Assembly (NCBI RefSeq): GCF_001984035.1
Contig: NZ_CP019449.1
Span: forward strand, 930,001-994,000
Direction of reading: 5' to 3'
From: Sphingopyxis sp. QXT-31
GTDB lineage: Bacteria; Pseudomonadota; Alphaproteobacteria; Sphingomonadales; Sphingomonadaceae
Length of the DNA stretch: 64,000 nt
Under the pieces are notes generated by a model. That model worked only from the letters and a program-made list of their open reading frames with translations, was not told the origin of the DNA and ran no database searches. Of this stretch, positions 53,509-63,000 are shown in pieces (within the stretch, counting starts at the first letter, position 1; the number at the start of each line of letters is the position of its first letter). The position numbers and the translations under genes are program-made.

Positions 53509-54393
53509 ATGCCGATGCGCCGCCGACCCGACCTTCCCGCCGCCATTGCCGTCGAGCGTCCGGCCGCCGGCGCGGCTCCGGTGGTGGTGTCGCTGGCGCA
53601 CGCTGGACGCATCTACCCGCCCGAGATTCTGGCAGCCGCAAGAGCCTCCCAGCCCGAACTCGAGCGTCTGGAGGATGGTTGGTCCGACCTCATCGCCTCG
53701 CGCGCAACCGAGGCGGGGGCCACGGTGGTGCAGGCCCTGTGGGCTCGCGCCGTGGCCGATTGCAACCGCGGCGAGGGCCAAATGGCCCCCGGCGAGGTCG
53801 CACCGCAGTTGCGCGCGCAATTTTCGGCGCCGGGGCGCAAGGAGCGCGCGGGGCTGGGCGTGATTCCGACCCGGCTCGCAGATGTCGGTCCCTTGTGGAA
53901 AAAGCCGCTCGACCGCGCCGCGCTCGCCTGGCGCCTCGAATCGCTGCATCGCCCCTTTCATGCGGCTCTCACCGACGCGCTCGAAGCCACGCGGGCCCGG
54001 TTCGGGCATGCGATTCTCGTCGATCTGCACAGCATGCCCTCGATTCCGCCGGGGCAGGCGGGGCATGGCGCGCAGATCGTCGTGGGTGATCGTTTCGGCG
54101 ACACCGCCGATCCGTGGCTGGTCGATGCGGTCGTCGCATCGGCGGAACGGTTCGGCGTGCCCGTCTCGCGTAACCAGCCCTATGCCGGCGGGCATATCGT
54201 CCGCACCCACGGGCGCCCCGACCGCGGGGTGCAGGCGGTGCAGATCGAGATCGACCGCAGCCTCTATCTGCGCCGCGATCGCACGCCCGACAGCGACAGA
54301 CTGAAGCCTCTATCGAACTGGTTTTATGGACTTTTGCAGGAAATATCCGCCGCCTGGCCGGGCGCCGCGGCGCTGCCCCAGGCTGCCGAATGA
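53509..54393 (+). CDS. N-formylglutamate amidohydrolase family protein
   Basis: A 294-residue member of the HutG-related family, distinct from the HutG at 41.4 kb. It has a metal-binding His (VVSLAHAGRIYPPEIL), ATVVQALWARAVADCNRGEG, FGHAILVDLHSMPSIPPGQAGHGAQIVVGDRFG and SRNQPYAGGHIVRTHGRPDRGVQAVQIEIDR. It is outside any hut operon and has no HutC-type palindrome upstream. The substrate could be N-formylglutamate or another N-acyl amino acid. Confidence 0.85.
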   Translation: MPMRRRPDLPAAIAVERPAAGAAPVVVSLAHAGRIYPPEILAAARASQPELERLEDGWSDLIASRATEAGATVVQALWARAVADCNRGEGQMAPGEVAPQLRAQFSAPGRKERAGLGVIPTRLADVGPLWKKPLDRAALAWRLESLHRPFHAALTDALEATRARFGHAILVDLHSMPSIPPGQAGHGAQIVVGDRFGDTADPWLVDAVVASAERFGVPVSRNQPYAGGHIVRTHGRPDRGVQAVQIEIDRSLYLRRDRTPDSDRLKPLSNWFYGLLQEISAAWPGAAALPQAAE

Positions 54394-54402
54394 CGGCTGC
54401 CC

Positions 54403-54545
54403 AATAAAAAACCACCCCGTACCGAAGTACGAGGTGGCCAGGGTCCAGGGAGGACGCGCCCGCACCTTTCGGTGGGACACTGCGCCGCGATGGAAAGGGG
54501 GAAAACCATAGCGGCGTGACACCAATCTAGGTGTTCTGCCCGCAT
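54403..54545 (-). ncRNA. Candidate structured small RNA
   Basis: A gap of about 180 bases between the amidohydrolase and tRNA-Pro lacks credible coding sequence but folds strongly when read on the minus strand. In order: hairpin ACACC/GGTGT (54534-54519), hairpin CGCCGC-x-ATGG with a C-rich loop UUUUCCCCCUUU and CCAU-x-GCGGCG (54516-54483), hairpin CACC-GAAA-GGTG (54474-54463), a CCUCCC single-stranded patch (about 54453-54448), and a terminator hairpin. The C-rich loops could pair with Shine-Dalgarno sequences. The 5' end is estimated. No known RNA family was recognised. Confidence 0.6.
54406..54437 (-). terminator. Strand-specific intrinsic terminator of the small RNA
   Basis: On the minus strand CCACCTCGTAC (54437-54427) pairs with GTACGGGGTGG (54422-54412) with a TTCG tetraloop and one U-G wobble, then TTTTTT at 54411-54406. 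On the plus strand the pair becomes a C-A mismatch and no U-tract follows, so it works only leftward. Confidence 0.85.
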
Positions 54546-54575
54546 GTTACAAGGGGTGTTGATATCAAAAGAAAC

Positions 54576-54652
54576 TGGTCGGGGAGAGAGGATTCGAACC
54601 TCCGGCCCCTGCCTCCCGAAGACAGTGCTCTACCAGGCTGAGCTACTCCCCG
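54576..54652 (-). tRNA. tRNA-Pro (CGG anticodon)
   Basis: Read on the minus strand: acceptor CGGGGAG pairs with CTCCCCG, discriminator A, encoded CCA at 54578-54576. The anticodon loop TTCGGGA gives anticodon CGG, reading CCG. The T-arm has GGTTCGAATCC. Length 77. Confidence 0.96.
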
Positions 54653-54763
54653 ACCGATCTTGGCGAACGACCCTTGGGGCCGCCGCGAAGGCAGAGCGGT
54701 CCCCTAGACGCGCATCTTGCGAACTTCAAGCGCCAATCGGCATAGTCGCGAACATTGCCAGCA

Positions 54764-55192
54764 TCAGAGCAATCCGGCACGCCAGAAGCTGAAATGGCCT
54801 TCCACGGTAAAGATCATATGGTCCGACAGCGCGATGCCGAGCGGCGACAGGAAGCGCGCGCATTCGCGCGTTGTCGCGATGTCGGCGTCGCTGGGGCGCG
54901 CGATTCCCGACGGGTGGTTGTGCGCGAGCAAGATCTGCGCGGGCCGCGCGCCGAGCGCCGCGCGCCAGACATGCGGCGGGATGACGCAGCGGCCGCTGCG
55001 GTCGCCCTCGGCATGTTCGACGCACAGCAGCCGGTCGAAGGCGTCGAAGCCCGCGATCAGCAGCATTTCGTCCTCGGCGGGGAAAAGCGGGCGCAGCAGC
55101 AGGCGCGCGAGTTCTTCCTCGTCGCCGCGCGGCACGAAACCGGGCGGCGCCGGCGTCGCGCCGGGCGTTTCGATGGGGTCATAGCGGGTCAT
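54764..55192 (-). CDS. JAB-domain (RadC-like) protein
   Basis: A 142-residue JAB/MPN metalloprotease-fold protein: H91-N-H93, S101 and D104 form the H-x-H-x7-S-x2-D site in LLAHNHPSGIARPSDAD. It corresponds to the C-terminal domain of RadC but lacks the N-terminal helix-hairpin-helix. RadC-like proteins' role is unsettled. It is divergent from thyA and 111 bases downstream of the tRNA-Pro 5' end in the opposite sense. Confidence 0.85.
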   Translation of the reverse strand: MTRYDPIETPGATPAPPGFVPRGDEEELARLLLRPLFPAEDEMLLIAGFDAFDRLLCVEHAEGDRSGRCVIPPHVWRAALGARPAQILLAHNHPSGIARPSDADIATTRECARFLSPLGIALSDHMIFTVEGHFSFWRAGLL

Positions 55193-55319
55193 GGCGCGCC
55201 TTCATGCGCCGCCGCGCGGCAAAGCCAAAGCGGGGATTGCCCCGCAATGGAGGATCGCCCGCGGCGCTTGCCGCGTCGTCGCAGCAAGCCTAGCAATGGG
55301 GCAAAGCCGGGAGCGAATC

Positions 55320-56255
55320 TTGCCTGAGTCCATCCATTATGAACTGCAATATCTCGACCTGATGCGCCGTATCTGGGTCGAGGGCGACGAACGCGTCGAC
55401 CGCACCGGCGTCGGCACGCGCTCCCTGTTCGGCGAGACGATGCGCTTCTCGCTGAAGGACGATGCGATCCCGCTGCTCACCACCAAGCGCGTCTACTGGA
55501 AGACCGCGCTGCGTGAATTGCTGTGGTTCCTCACCGGCGACACCAATATCCGCGCGCTCGTGGCGCAGGGGGTCAAGATCTGGACCGACTGGCCGCTCGA
55601 AAAATATCGCCAGGCGACGGGCGAGGACATCAGCGCCGCGGATTTCGAGGCCCGGATCATTGCCGACGGGGATTTCGCTGCAAAATGGGGCGATCTGGGG
55701 CCCGTCTATGGCCACCAGTGGGTCAGCTGGCCGCGCTACGAGCCGGCGGGCGAGGGGCTCTATCGCCGTTCGGAGCAGGGCCACAACCAGATCGCGGCGC
55801 TGGTCGAGTCGCTGAAGACCAACCCCGGCTCGCGGCGCCACATCTTCACCGGCTGGAACGTCGCCGATCTCGATCGCATGGCGCTGCCGCCGTGCCACAT
55901 GACCTATCAGTTCCACGTGCGCAGCGACGGCGGGCTCTCGTGCCTGCTCTTCCAGCGCTCGTGCGATCTCGGGCTCGGTTTCGCGTTCAACATCTTCGAG
56001 GCGGCGCTGCTGACGCGCATGATCGCCGAGCAGACCGGCCTCCACGCGCATGAGGTCGTGTGGACCGGCGGCGACGTGCATCTCTACCTCAACCACGCCG
56101 AGCTGGTCGAACAGCAGCTGCGCCGCATTCCCGACGGCGCGCCGAAGCTGCGCATCCTTCGCCGGGCTTCGAGCATTTTCGACTATCGGTTCGAGGATTT
56201 CGCGGTCGAGGATTATGCCCCGCAGGCGCATATTTCCGCGCCCGTCGCGGTCTGA
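55320..56255 (+). CDS. thyA: Thymidylate synthase
   Basis: A 311-residue ThyA. It has RTGVGTRSLFGETMRFSL, LRELLWFLTGDTNI, WGDLGPVYGHQWVSW, the catalytic Cys in LPPCHMTYQFHV and FQRSCDLGLGFAFNI with the folate-binding Asp. It methylates dUMP to dTMP. The TTG start at 55320 is chosen because GGGAG lies six bases upstream; an ATG at 55296 is in frame but has no ribosome site. Confidence 0.93.
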   Translation: MPESIHYELQYLDLMRRIWVEGDERVDRTGVGTRSLFGETMRFSLKDDAIPLLTTKRVYWKTALRELLWFLTGDTNIRALVAQGVKIWTDWPLEKYRQATGEDISAADFEARIIADGDFAAKWGDLGPVYGHQWVSWPRYEPAGEGLYRRSEQGHNQIAALVESLKTNPGSRRHIFTGWNVADLDRMALPPCHMTYQFHVRSDGGLSCLLFQRSCDLGLGFAFNIFEAALLTRMIAEQTGLHAHEVVWTGGDVHLYLNHAELVEQQLRRIPDGAPKLRILRRASSIFDYRFEDFAVEDYAPQAHISAPVAV

Positions 56256-56275
56256 GCGGCGCCGTTGCATTCGTA

Positions 56276-56300
56276 TGGCGACCGAAATAATATGTCGCCA
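56276..56300 (+). promoter_or_regulatory. Inverted repeat upstream of the bkd operon
   Basis: TGGCGAC (56276-56282) and GTCGCCA (56294-56300), perfect 7-base arms with an 11-base AT-rich spacer, 50 bases before bkdA1. A second small hairpin (GGCGC/GCGCC) lies at 56317-56334. The first arm pair looks like a dimeric regulator site. No regulator gene is adjacent. Confidence 0.5.
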
Positions 56301-56349
56301 CGTTGAAATATAACTAGGCGCAGTGATTCGCGCCTCAAAGGACGAGGAC

Positions 56350-57645
56350 ATGCCAGAGACGCCCCGGCCAGCGGCGAGCAACCTGCCGCCGCTGTCGCTC
56401 CATATTCCCGAGCCGCGCTACCGCCCCGGCGACACCCCCGACTTCGGCGACATCGTCGTGCCCGAGGTCGGTGCGACCCCGCGGCCGAGCGAGGACAGCA
56501 AGCCCGACGCGATGCGCGACCTGTGCTACGGCCTCGTGCGCGTGCTCGATTTCGACGGCGTCGCGACGGGGCCGTGGGATCCCAAGCTGACCCCCGAGCG
56601 GCTGCGCGTGATGCTGCGTTACATGATGCTGACCCGCGCGTTCGACGACCGCATGTTCCGCGCCCAGCGGCAGGGCAAGACCAGCTTCTACATGAAATGC
56701 ACCGGCGAGGAGGCGACCTCGATTGCCTCGACGATGGCGATCGACCGCGCCGATATGTGTTTCCCCAGCTATCGCCAGCAGGGCATCCTGATCGCGCGCG
56801 ACTATCCGCTGATCCAGATGATGAACCAGATTTATTCGAACCGCGGCGATCACCTGCTCGGCCGCCAGCTGCCGATCATGTATTCGGCGCCAGAGCACGG
56901 CTTTTTCAGCGTCTCGGGCAATCTCGCGACGCAATATCCGCAGGCGGTGGGCTGGGCGATGGCCTCGGCGTCGAAGGGCGACAATCGCATCGCGACCGTA
57001 TGGTGCGGCGAGGGCTCGTCGGCCGAGGGCGACTTCCACTCGGCGCTGACCTTCGCGACCGTCTACAACGCGCCGGTCATCTTCAATATCGTCAACAACC
57101 AGTGGGCGATTTCCAGCTTCTCGGGCTTCGCCGGCAGCGAGCGCACGACTTTTGCGGCGCGCGCGGTGGGTTACGGGATCGCCGGCCTGCGCGTCGACGG
57201 CAACGACCCGCTCGCGGTCTATGCGGCCACGCAATGGGCGGCCGATCGCGCGCGGACGAACAACGGCCCGACCTTGATCGAGCATTTCACCTATCGCAGC
57301 GAGGGCCACAGTACGTCCGACGATCCGAGCGCCTATCGCCCCGCCGACGAGGCGACCGCCTGGCCGCTCGGCGATCCGATCGCGCGGCTGAAGCAGCATC
57401 TGGTCGCGCTCGGCGGATGGGACGAGGCGCGCCACGAAGCGCAGCGAAGCGAACTCGACGATCTCGTCAAGACGACCCAGAAGCAATCGGAAAAGCTCGG
57501 TATTTTGGGCCACGGTATGCACCAGCCCTTCGAGACGATGTTCCAGGACGTGTTCGAGGAGATGCCCTGGCACCTCAAGGAACAATGCGACCAGATGCTC
57601 GCCGAGCAAGAGGCCAAGTTCGGCCCCAATTGGAAGCCCGAATGA
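56350..57645 (+). CDS. bkdA1: Branched-chain 2-oxoacid dehydrogenase E1 alpha
   Basis: A 431-residue thiamine-diphosphate E1 alpha with GEEATSIASTMAIDRADMCFPSYRQQGILIARDYPL, the TPP motif GEGSSAEGDFHSALTFATVYNAPVIFNIVNNQWAIS and FTYRSEGHSTSDDPSAYRP. It decarboxylates valine-, leucine- and isoleucine-derived 2-oxoacids. AGGACGAGGAC precedes the ATG. It overlaps the E1 beta gene by four bases. Confidence 0.95.
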   Translation: MPETPRPAASNLPPLSLHIPEPRYRPGDTPDFGDIVVPEVGATPRPSEDSKPDAMRDLCYGLVRVLDFDGVATGPWDPKLTPERLRVMLRYMMLTRAFDDRMFRAQRQGKTSFYMKCTGEEATSIASTMAIDRADMCFPSYRQQGILIARDYPLIQMMNQIYSNRGDHLLGRQLPIMYSAPEHGFFSVSGNLATQYPQAVGWAMASASKGDNRIATVWCGEGSSAEGDFHSALTFATVYNAPVIFNIVNNQWAISSFSGFAGSERTTFAARAVGYGIAGLRVDGNDPLAVYAATQWAADRARTNNGPTLIEHFTYRSEGHSTSDDPSAYRPADEATAWPLGDPIARLKQHLVALGGWDEARHEAQRSELDDLVKTTQKQSEKLGILGHGMHQPFETMFQDVFEEMPWHLKEQCDQMLAEQEAKFGPNWKPE

Positions 57646-58670
57646 TGAGCGGCGATGTGAAAACCATGAACATGATCGAGGCGATCAACAGCGCGATGGA
57701 CGTCATGCTCGAGCGCGACCCCAACACTGTCGTGATGGGCGAGGACGTCGGCTTTTTCGGCGGCGTGTTCCGCGCGACCGCAGGCTTGCAGAAAAAGCAT
57801 GGCAAGACGCGCGTCTTCGATACGCCGATCAACGAATGCGGCATCATCGGCGTCGCGGTCGGCATGGGGGCTTACGGTCTGCGCCCGGTCCCCGAGATCC
57901 AGTTCGCCGACTATATCTATCCGGGGCTCGACCAGCTCGTTAGCGAGGCGGCGCGGCTGCGCTATCGTTCGGCGAACGACTATATCTGCCCGATGACGGT
58001 GCGCACGCCTTTCGGCGGCGGTATCTTCGGCGGCCAGACGCACAGCCAGTCGCCCGAGAGCATCATGACGCACATCTGCGGCGTGAAGACGGTGATCCCG
58101 TCGAACCCCTATGATGCCAAGGGGCTGCTGATTGCGGCGATCGAGGATAATGATCCCGTCGTTTTCCTCGAACCCAAGCGCATCTACAACGGCCCGTTCA
58201 GCGGCTATTACGACCGTCCGGTCGAGCCCTGGTCGAAGCATGACGCGAGCGCGGTGCCCGAGGGCTATTACCGCATCGACCTCGGCAAGGCCGCGACGGT
58301 GCGCGAAGGCGAAGCGCTGACGATCCTCGTCTATGGCACGATGGTCCATGTGACCAAGACGATCGTCGAGGAAATGGGCATCGACGCCGAGATCATCGAT
58401 CTGCGCACCCTGCTGCCGCTCGACATCGACGCGATCGAGGCGTCGGTGAAAAAGACCGGCCGCTGCCTGATCATCCACGAAGCGACGCGTACCTCGGGCT
58501 TCGGCGCCGAGCTTGCCGCATTGGTGCAGGAACGCTGCTTCTACCATCTCGAGGCGCCGGTCGAACGCGTCACCGGCTTCGACACGCCCTATCCGCACAG
58601 CCTCGAATGGGCCTATTTCCCCGGCCCGGTGCGCATCGCGACCGCGCTTACCAAGATTTTGAAGGACTGA
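57642..58670 (+). CDS. bkdA2: Branched-chain 2-oxoacid dehydrogenase E1 beta
   Basis: A 342-residue transketolase-like E1 beta. It has MIEAINSAMDVMLERDPNTVVMGEDVGFFGGVFRATAGLQ, the THSQSPESIMTHICGVKTVIPSNPYDAKGLLIAAIEDNDPV segment and ATRTSGFGAELAALVQE. It shares the E1 heterotetramer with the preceding gene and adds its C-terminal domain. The ATG overlaps the previous stop (ATGA). E2 follows four bases after its stop. Confidence 0.95.
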   Translation: MMSGDVKTMNMIEAINSAMDVMLERDPNTVVMGEDVGFFGGVFRATAGLQKKHGKTRVFDTPINECGIIGVAVGMGAYGLRPVPEIQFADYIYPGLDQLVSEAARLRYRSANDYICPMTVRTPFGGGIFGGQTHSQSPESIMTHICGVKTVIPSNPYDAKGLLIAAIEDNDPVVFLEPKRIYNGPFSGYYDRPVEPWSKHDASAVPEGYYRIDLGKAATVREGEALTILVYGTMVHVTKTIVEEMGIDAEIIDLRTLLPLDIDAIEASVKKTGRCLIIHEATRTSGFGAELAALVQERCFYHLEAPVERVTGFDTPYPHSLEWAYFPGPVRIATALTKILKD

Positions 58671-58674
58671 CGTC

Positions 58675-59964
58675 ATGGCCCGCTATTCATTCCGTCTCCC
58701 GGACATCGGCGAAGGCATCGCCGAAGCCGAAATCGTCGCCTGGCACGTCAAGATCGGCGAGCGCGTCGAGGAAGACGCGCAGCTCGCCGACATGATGACC
58801 GACAAGGCGACCGTCGAAATGGAATCGCCGGTATCGGGGATCGTCGTCGAGCTGGCGGGCGAGGTCGGCGACCTGATCCCGATCGGCTCGACGCTGGCGG
58901 TGATCGAGACCGACGGGGATGGCAACGGCGACGTCGAAGCGCCGCCGGCCGATACGCCGGTCGAGGAAGAGATTGCGGCGGAAACGCCGGGTGCCGAGGA
59001 AGTGTCGGTCGCCGAAGTCGCCGCGCCGGCGCCCGTTGTCGCGCCTGCACCCACGCCGGCTCCCGCACCGGCGCCCACCCCGGTGGCCGCGCCGGCGCAT
59101 GACCGCCAGGTCCTCGCATCGCCCGCGGTCCGCGCGCGCGCCAAGGATCTCGGCGTCGATCTCGGGCAGGTTCATGCCGAGGGCGACCGCATCCGCCATT
59201 CGGACCTCGACGCCTTCCTCCGCTACAGCGGCGGGCAGGGCTATCACGCGCCCGGCGCGAGCCGTGCGCGCGCCGACGAGCCGATCAAGGTCATCGGCAT
59301 GCGCCGCAAGATCGCCGAGAATATGGCGGCGTCGAAGCGTGCGATCCCGCATTTCACCTATGTTGAGGAAATGGACGTCACCGCGCTTGAGGATATGCGC
59401 GCAGACCTTAACGCCAATCGCGGCGGGCGGCCCAAGCTGACGATGCTGCCCTTCCTGATCGTCGCGATCTGCCGCACCATCCCGCAATTCCCGATGATCA
59501 ACGCGCGCTACGACGACGAGGGCGGCGTCGTGACGCGTTACGGCGCGGTGCATCTCGGCATGGCGACGCAGACCGATGCCGGGCTGATGGTCCCCGTCAT
59601 CCGCGACGCGCAGGACAAGAATGTCTGGCAATTAGCGAGCGAAATCAGCCGCTTGGCGGAGGCTGCACGTACCGGGAAGGCGAAGGTCGAGGAACTGACC
59701 GGCAGCACCTTGACCGTGACCTCGCTCGGCCCACTCGGCGGCATCGCGACGACGCCGGTGATCAACCGCCCCGAGGTCGCGATCATCGGTCCGAACAAGA
59801 TCGTCGAGCGTCCGGTGTTCGACGGCGACGAGCTCCGCCGCGCCAAGCTGATGAACCTGTCGATCAGCTGCGACCATCGCGTCGTTGATGGCTGGGATGC
59901 GGCGAGCTATGTCCAGGCGCTGAAGAAGCTGATCGAGACGCCGGTGCTGTTGTTCGCGGACTAA
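58675..59964 (+). CDS. bkdB: Branched-chain 2-oxoacid dehydrogenase E2 (lipoamide acyltransferase)
   Basis: A 429-residue E2. The lipoyl domain (1-80) carries the modified Lys K44 in MMTDKATVEMESP. An Ala/Pro-rich linker of about 60 residues follows, then the E1/E3-binding domain (LASPAVRARAKDLGVDLGQVHAEG, about 145-180) and the catalytic core ending near the SCDHRVVDGWDAASYVQAL active site with His and Asp. It transfers acyl groups to CoA. LipB at 27.5 kb can supply the lipoyl group. E3 is not in the window. Confidence 0.95.
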   Translation: MARYSFRLPDIGEGIAEAEIVAWHVKIGERVEEDAQLADMMTDKATVEMESPVSGIVVELAGEVGDLIPIGSTLAVIETDGDGNGDVEAPPADTPVEEEIAAETPGAEEVSVAEVAAPAPVVAPAPTPAPAPAPTPVAAPAHDRQVLASPAVRARAKDLGVDLGQVHAEGDRIRHSDLDAFLRYSGGQGYHAPGASRARADEPIKVIGMRRKIAENMAASKRAIPHFTYVEEMDVTALEDMRADLNANRGGRPKLTMLPFLIVAICRTIPQFPMINARYDDEGGVVTRYGAVHLGMATQTDAGLMVPVIRDAQDKNVWQLASEISRLAEAARTGKAKVEELTGSTLTVTSLGPLGGIATTPVINRPEVAIIGPNKIVERPVFDGDELRRAKLMNLSISCDHRVVDGWDAASYVQALKKLIETPVLLFAD

Positions 59965-59980
59965 GGCCGACCCAATAACC

Positions 59981-60058
59981 CGTTCGTGTCGAGCGAAGTC
60001 GAGACACGTGAAGGCACGCGCGAACGCGGCGTGTCTCGACTTCGCTCGGCACGAACGG
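59981..60058. repeat. Inverted repeat, family 1, copy C
   Basis: Left arm CGTTCGTGTCGAGCGAAGTC then GAGACACG, right arm CGTGTCTCGACTTCGCTCGG then CACGAACGG. It lies between the convergent bkdB and the large DUF11/barrel gene. It matches copies A and B closely. Confidence 0.88.
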
Positions 60059-60072
60059 AATAGGGGTTGGGC

Positions 60073-63000
60073 CTACAAACCCAACCCCTGAAAGCTCGTC
60101 TGGTCGAACTTCAGCTTGAAGGTCACATAGGCCCCCGAGCGCGAATAGCGGCTGTCCTCGAAATCGCGGTCGTGGAAGCCCGCGAAATTATAGCCGAGCG
60201 TCACATTGGCATTCTTCATCGGCGACAGCGTGACCGTCGGCCCGCCCGCCCAGTTCACCGTGTCGCCGCCGGTGCCGACGCGCACGGTGCCCGACGCGCC
60301 GACATCGACATGCTCGCCCAAGTTGAAGCGGAAATCGGCGCCGAGCAGGTTCGACCAGCCCTTGACGTCGTCGGCACCGAACTTGTCGAAGTTATAGCGC
60401 GTGCCCCAGAAGACGCCGACTTCGGCGCATTCGTACCACATGCGGTCGCCGCCGCGGCGGTCGCCCACCTCGCGGTTGCCCATCGGGGTCCAGTTCACCG
60501 ACAGGCTGTTGAGCGCGCGGCGGCTCGTCGCGTCGCCGTCGATCGTCAGCGCGCCGCCGCCGATCGGGCCAGGCTGGCCGGCGATCGCATCGCGGACCTT
60601 GTCCGAACGGAACTCGGTCTTGTTGAGCCACGACACGCGCGATTCGGCGGGGCGGTGCGCCCAGCTCATCTCGAAGCTCATGACTTCGGTCGTCGGTACC
60701 GTGCCGGCGCCGCTCGCCTTGGCGTAAGTGAAGAGCGCGCCCAGCGCGCCTCCTTCGCCGAGCTGGCGGAGGGTGCCGAGCGTCAGGCCGTAACGGTTCA
60801 CGAGCTCGCCATCGCGATATTCGGCGCGCCCGGTCAGCGTCCAGCGCTCGGTGCGGTACGTCGCGCCGGTGCTGATCGCGACGAAATCCTCGGTCAGCGT
60901 GCCGTTGCCGCCGAGGAAGCCGCCCGAGGCGACCGGCTGGTCGGGGTTGAGCACATCGCCGGCGCGGATTCCGCCGAGCGTGCGATTGCCGTCGACCGAA
61001 ATATCGACCGTCAACTTCTTGCCGAGCCGCAGCGACTGAGACAGGCCGTAAGCGGCGAAGCTGCGCGGGCCATATTCGCCGATATCCTGCTGGTTCGCGG
61101 TCGCGAGCAGCCGCGCGCCGGCCCAGGGGGCAAGGTCGAAGCCCAGCCGCGCGGTGCGCGCCTTGATGCTGTCGCCGTCGGCGATCTCGTAGCTGCCGAC
61201 CAGGTTGACGTCGCGCGTGATCGCGAAGCGCGCGCCGAGCCGGTGGCGGGTCGGGAAATCGACGCTCGCATCCTTGCCGCCCAAGGCAAATTCGGTCTGC
61301 GCATCGAGTTCGAGGCGCTTTTCGAACAGGCGCTGCGTCGCGCCGAACTGGACGATGTTCGAGGTGTTGCGCGTGCCGTCGCTCAGCCGGTCGTCGGCAT
61401 GGGTCAAACCTGCGCGGGCGACGGTGGTGCCATTGTCATATTCGACCAGCGCGCGTGCGGCGCGGCGGCGGCTGCCGACGTCGAGAAAATCTTCCTGCCA
61501 CGCGCTGCCGGTCAGCGACAGCGTGCGTGTGGCACGGAGGCGGGCATCGACGCCGAACTTGCGCGTGCCGTCCTCGCCGCGGTTGAGCTGGCCCGCGCCG
61601 AAGCCGGTCTCGCGCTCGCGGACATAGGCGAGTACGTCGATGCTGCGGCTGTGGTGCTCGGCCTCGACCAGCCAGGCGGTGGCGCGGCCCGCGGCGGCGA
61701 CCGCGCTGCCGCCCTTGGCCGAGGCGTCGCTCACCGCGATTTCGGCGCGGATCTCGGTGTCGACATTCGGGCGATAGCGCGCATCGACCCCGCCGAGGTT
61801 GGTCTTCGCGTCGCTGTCCTCGTCGTGGATGAAGGTCGCGCCGACGCGCAATTTCTCGTCGTCCGACTGATAGCTGACGCGGCCGCCGGCGTTGAGCACG
61901 CGCTCGCCGATGCCGTCGACCTCATATTCGGCGACGATGAACTGCGGGTCCAGCCCCGACGAGCGGCTGAGCACCGGCTCGCGGAAGCGCAAGGTGCCCG
62001 CGAAATAGTCGATGTCGTAATCGATGTGGCGCGTTAGGCTGCGCGTCTCGACGATGCGCTCGCTGTGCAGCCGGTCGCGCGTTTCGATCACGACGCGCTC
62101 GCTGTTCGGCAGGATATCCTTGGCGCCGAGCTGGTACGGGCCGGTCAGGCCGTTGCCCTGGATCTCGTCGCGGCGGAAACGGTAGGGGGTGTCGGCGGCG
62201 AAGGCGGCCGCGGCAACGTTGGGCCCGCGATATTCGGCCTTGCCGCCGTTGAGCGCCCGCTGGTAGCGGGCGAGCTGCGGTTCCGAGATACCGGTCTCGA
62301 AATCGCCGAACATGGCGTAGAATTGTGGGCGTTCGAGGCGCAGATAGAGCTTGCGCACCGAGGCGGCGTCGTAACGCGTCTCGTTGCGATCGGCGTAGAT
62401 CGTGTAATAGGCGCGCGGGTCGATCACGCCGCCGAAGCGCGCGTCGTCCTTGTCCTTGTCGCTGTCATAAGCGAGCGTCATCAGCCATTTGCCGCGCACC
62501 CGGCCCTTGGCATAGAGCGCGAGGCGCGCGTCGCCGTTGAGGTCGTCGAGCGTTTCGGCGACCGGCTCCATGCGGTCGTCGAGCGTGTTGTAGCCGATCG
62601 TGCCGGCGGCGAAGCCGACGACGGTCCACGGGCGATCGCCGGGATCGAGCCAGGTTTCGATCGTCTGGTTGCGCGTCACTTTGTCGTCGCGGAAGGCGAA
62701 ATCGATCGTCAGCGTGCCCGACGCGGTGGTCGGTTCGAGCTCGATATAGGCGATGCCGTCGTCGCCCGCGATCTTCCACACCGGCCGCGCGCGTTCGAGC
62801 CCCGAGAGCTGGCGCGCCTGCTGCGCATCGGCTTCCACGGCGGGGTAATAGGGGGCGGGGACGCTGAAATCGCCGGTGAGGCCGCTGCGAATGGGCTTGC
62901 CGTCGCGGTCGGTCAGGCGGACCGCGAGCACCGGGCGCGTCACGCCGTCGGCGACCAACACCGATTTCTCGCGGATCAGCGCTGCGCGCATCGGGGTGAT

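Noticed and set aside
54310..54545. Short minus-strand frames of 71-73 codons over the small RNA region
   Set aside because: They run through the intrinsic terminator and have no ribosome site or conserved composition; the RNA structure explains the region better.
54403..54545. The small RNA region as SRP RNA, 6S RNA, tmRNA or RNase P RNA
   Set aside because: The SRP GGAAG asymmetric loop, the RNase P GAGGAAAGTCC core and the tmRNA tRNA-like ends are all absent, and the 6S central bubble is not evident.
60067..62037. 656-codon plus-strand frame opposite the DUF11/barrel gene
   Set aside because: No recognisable motif, no ribosome binding site, and it lies exactly antisense to a clearly structured protein.
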